NCBI GenBank assembly: GCA_009602735.1
Contig: WELA01006964.1
Location: forward strand, 316,536-360,372
Length of the DNA stretch: 43,837 nt
From: Mesotaenium endlicherianum
Taxonomy: Eukaryota; Streptophyta; Zygnematophyceae; Zygnematales; Mesotaeniaceae
Reading direction: 5' to 3'
Shown here: positions 42,186-43,837 of the stretch, in pieces
Position numbering within the stretch: the stretch's first letter is position 1
Layout of the letters: each line of letters opens with the position of its first letter
Made by a program: the position numbers and the translations under genes
Notes under the pieces: model-generated
What the model saw: only the letters and a program-made list of their open reading frames with translations
What the model was told of the DNA's origin: nothing
Databases searched by the model: none

Positions 42186-42688
42186 TGTAGTGATTTGAGT
42201 TATTATATATTAGTTTGCATATATTTTAATGTTTTCAAATATATTTGGAGTAGTATTGTGTGGAGTCAAGTGTGAATAGGTACTCTAGTAACTTGGTTCA
42301 TGTCCTTTGAACCTTCCAAGGCATTTTCGAAGTTAGAGGAAAGACCTAGAAGAACTCCATGTGGCAAAAGTCAGATGTGCCATTTTTAGGTCAAAAGGAC
42401 ATGTGTACATTATTCTAGAAAGAGGTGGCAAGTTTTGGGATGTGTTGGGTGCCAACACATCAACATACACCTTCCTAGAAATTACTTATGTAGCAAGTAT
42501 ATAAACAAGAGCTAGAACATAGAAAGACATTCCAGAATCACTCTTGTACTTGCCAAAATCCAGAAATATATTAACTTTCAAGAAGCCATCTCTCTTTCAA
42601 GAAGCTACCACTTGTGTTCAAAGATCCTTGTCTTGAATAGATAAAGTATTCTGTTTTACTAAGTACTTTATCTATCTGTTTCACTACA
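42186..42688 (+). repeat. Element 3, 3' LTR
   Basis: This 503-bp copy is the same length as the 5' LTR. Differences seen by eye are in the first 80 bp (ATATATTAG for ATACATTAG, TTGGAG for TTGAAG, TATTGTG for TATGGTG). Confidence 0.96.
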
Positions 42689-42693
42689 CGCGC
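42689..42693 (+). other. Target-site duplication, right copy
   Basis: CGCGC matches 36004-36008. Confidence 0.85.
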
Positions 42694-43837
42694 GCATATA
42701 TGGCCGTTTAAGTACGTGAAAGTGCTTGAAAGCTGGAAGCTGCTTGAAAGAGCTTGAATGTTACATATATGTCCTCATTTATGTCCGTTGACCATGGCCA
42801 ATTATCTTGCAAGAGGTATCGAGACCCTTCGTTGACCTTCCAAGTGCGCAGCTAGCATGGATATCAATTGATGGAACGGCTTGAGCAGGCTTGAGGTTAC
42901 GTCGGCATGGTTGCAGAGATAGCTTCCAGACACTTGCTACAGTTGCTATCTTTCACAGCTGTACTTCCCTGCCTCACTCGACGTGACTTAGCGTTGAGAA
43001 CATGGCTCAGTCCATGACTCAGACCCTGTTAAACTTCATTGCAGCGGACTTCGAATCCAGTTTTCTCTTCTAGAAACGCTGCAAATGCAAGGTAATATGA
43101 CATAGATTATGCAGACATATGAAAATCCTTTTTTGGCTACATGAAGCTGGTAGAAAGGAGAGCTATGTCTGGAGGAACTCTTCTTGCACCCCATCTTACG
43201 ACGTGTTTATTGGCCTGAATAGAATGTTTTTTGCACGCGGGTTCAGTGCAGCTTTTGAAAGAATAAGTAATGATATTGTAGTCGATAAGGGTCGCATTGC
43301 ATAAGCTTAGTTGATTCATAAAAACATGTCCTGAGCAAAGCTTCAAAATCAAATTTATGAGCTGCTATATCATTATCGTTGTCACTTAAAACACGTACTC
43401 TTCTGCCCAAAAAATTTCTTGGCATCCAGTGCTACAAGCTTTGGCAACAAGCCCTTGTATTATGTGAGCACATATTTATAATTTCAGTACAAAGTTTGCT
43501 TCCCATCTCTTTCCGTTTTCCTGGACGCTACGGGATGGATGAATAAAGCATCAGCGGGGTCCACCTTGGGCAAATCTTTATTGATGCCTTGCACACATTG
43601 TTAACCTTTGTGGGGTTGGCTTGGGACATTGTTGGGCCAGATCAGTGAACAGTTGGAGCCGCTCTCTGCGCCTTTGCTCCAAAGTTTGAGCGGAAATGTG
43701 CTGCATACCACTCCCCCTTCCCCCCCCACCCCAACCTCCTCTAGTACTCCCCTCTCACCTGACCCCCCACTCACCTTGCTGCCTCTGCAGAGACTGGCTG
43801 CTTCATGCGCTTCAGAGTACGTCTGACACACACCCCT
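42694..43837. other. No supported gene; short GCTTGAAAG repeats
   Basis: GCTTGAAAG-type units repeat at about 42723-42757. A plus-strand frame at about 43608-43826 has an amphipathic start (LGTLLGQISEQLEPLSAPLL) and then turns to proline-rich low complexity; an acceptor-like CTCTGCAG at 43783-43790 suggests an exon may lie at the window edge, but it cannot be confirmed. Confidence 0.3.

Larger units (their letters stand above)
36009..42688 (+). mobile_element. Element 3: complete, young Ty3/gypsy chromovirus
   Basis: This 6680-bp element has two 503-bp LTRs differing at about three sites by eye, a perfect 5-bp target duplication, a PBS, open gag, open pol, a polypurine tract and a TATA box in each LTR. 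Nothing visible is broken, so it could be autonomous. It lies 565 bp from the older element 2. Confidence 0.96.

Noticed and set aside
1..43837. tRNA, rRNA and CRISPR arrays
   Set aside because: I looked for cloverleaf-like or rRNA-like sequence and regularly spaced repeats and saw none. The only regular arrays are microsatellites and the 43-nt units in element 3.

Overview
This is a eukaryotic nuclear window dominated by LTR retrotransposons. It contains three Ty3/gypsy chromoviruses, a spliced F-box/LRR-like gene, a duplicated protein-kinase gene (one open copy, one broken), and long stretches rich in CT, CA/TG, CTG and GGGGGA simple repeats. GT-AG introns, high third-position GC in the host exons next to moderate intergenic GC, and abundant microsatellites suggest a green-lineage alga, perhaps a chlorophycean such as Dunaliella. 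No host gene here is diagnostic, so this is a weak inference. Assembly gaps lie at 11532-11571 and 21858-22274, with single Ns at 31008 and 32313.

Layout. 1-410 (minus): open end of a charged coiled-coil ORF. 735-6752 (minus): element 1, with pol, gag, PBS and one LTR; its distal LTR is not in the window. 6847-8858 (minus): candidate host exons, one with a C2H2 zinc finger. 9997-12549 (plus): a small orphan exon, then a two-exon F-box/LRR-like gene whose intron holds a long CT tract. 12550-17650: repeat-rich DNA with a few possible exons. 17654-18856 (minus): intact kinase ORF. 19680-20773 (minus): weak evidence for a small membrane-protein gene. 21834-22304: G-rich minisatellite around a gap. 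23718-23863 (minus): a possible exon. 26627-27797 (minus): broken paralogue of the kinase, with a shared block upstream of both copies. 29312-35443 (plus): element 2, complete in structure but decayed. 36009-42688 (plus): element 3, complete and young, with a perfect CGCGC target duplication. 42689-43837: no clear gene.

How the genes work together. Each element encodes Gag (capsid plus CCHC zinc knuckle) and Pol (protease, reverse transcriptase, RNase H, integrase, C-terminal chromodomain), and each has a PBS fitting initiator tRNA-Met. In all three, pol lies in the -1 frame relative to gag. In elements 1 and 3 the overlap carries what looks like a complete -1 programmed frameshift signal: TTTAAAA or AAAAAAC, a 7- or 10-nt spacer, then a perfect hairpin that includes the gag stop codon. 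Element 2 has a site one G-to-A change from GGGAAAA. This recurring recoding signal in chromodomain elements is the most interesting system seen here.
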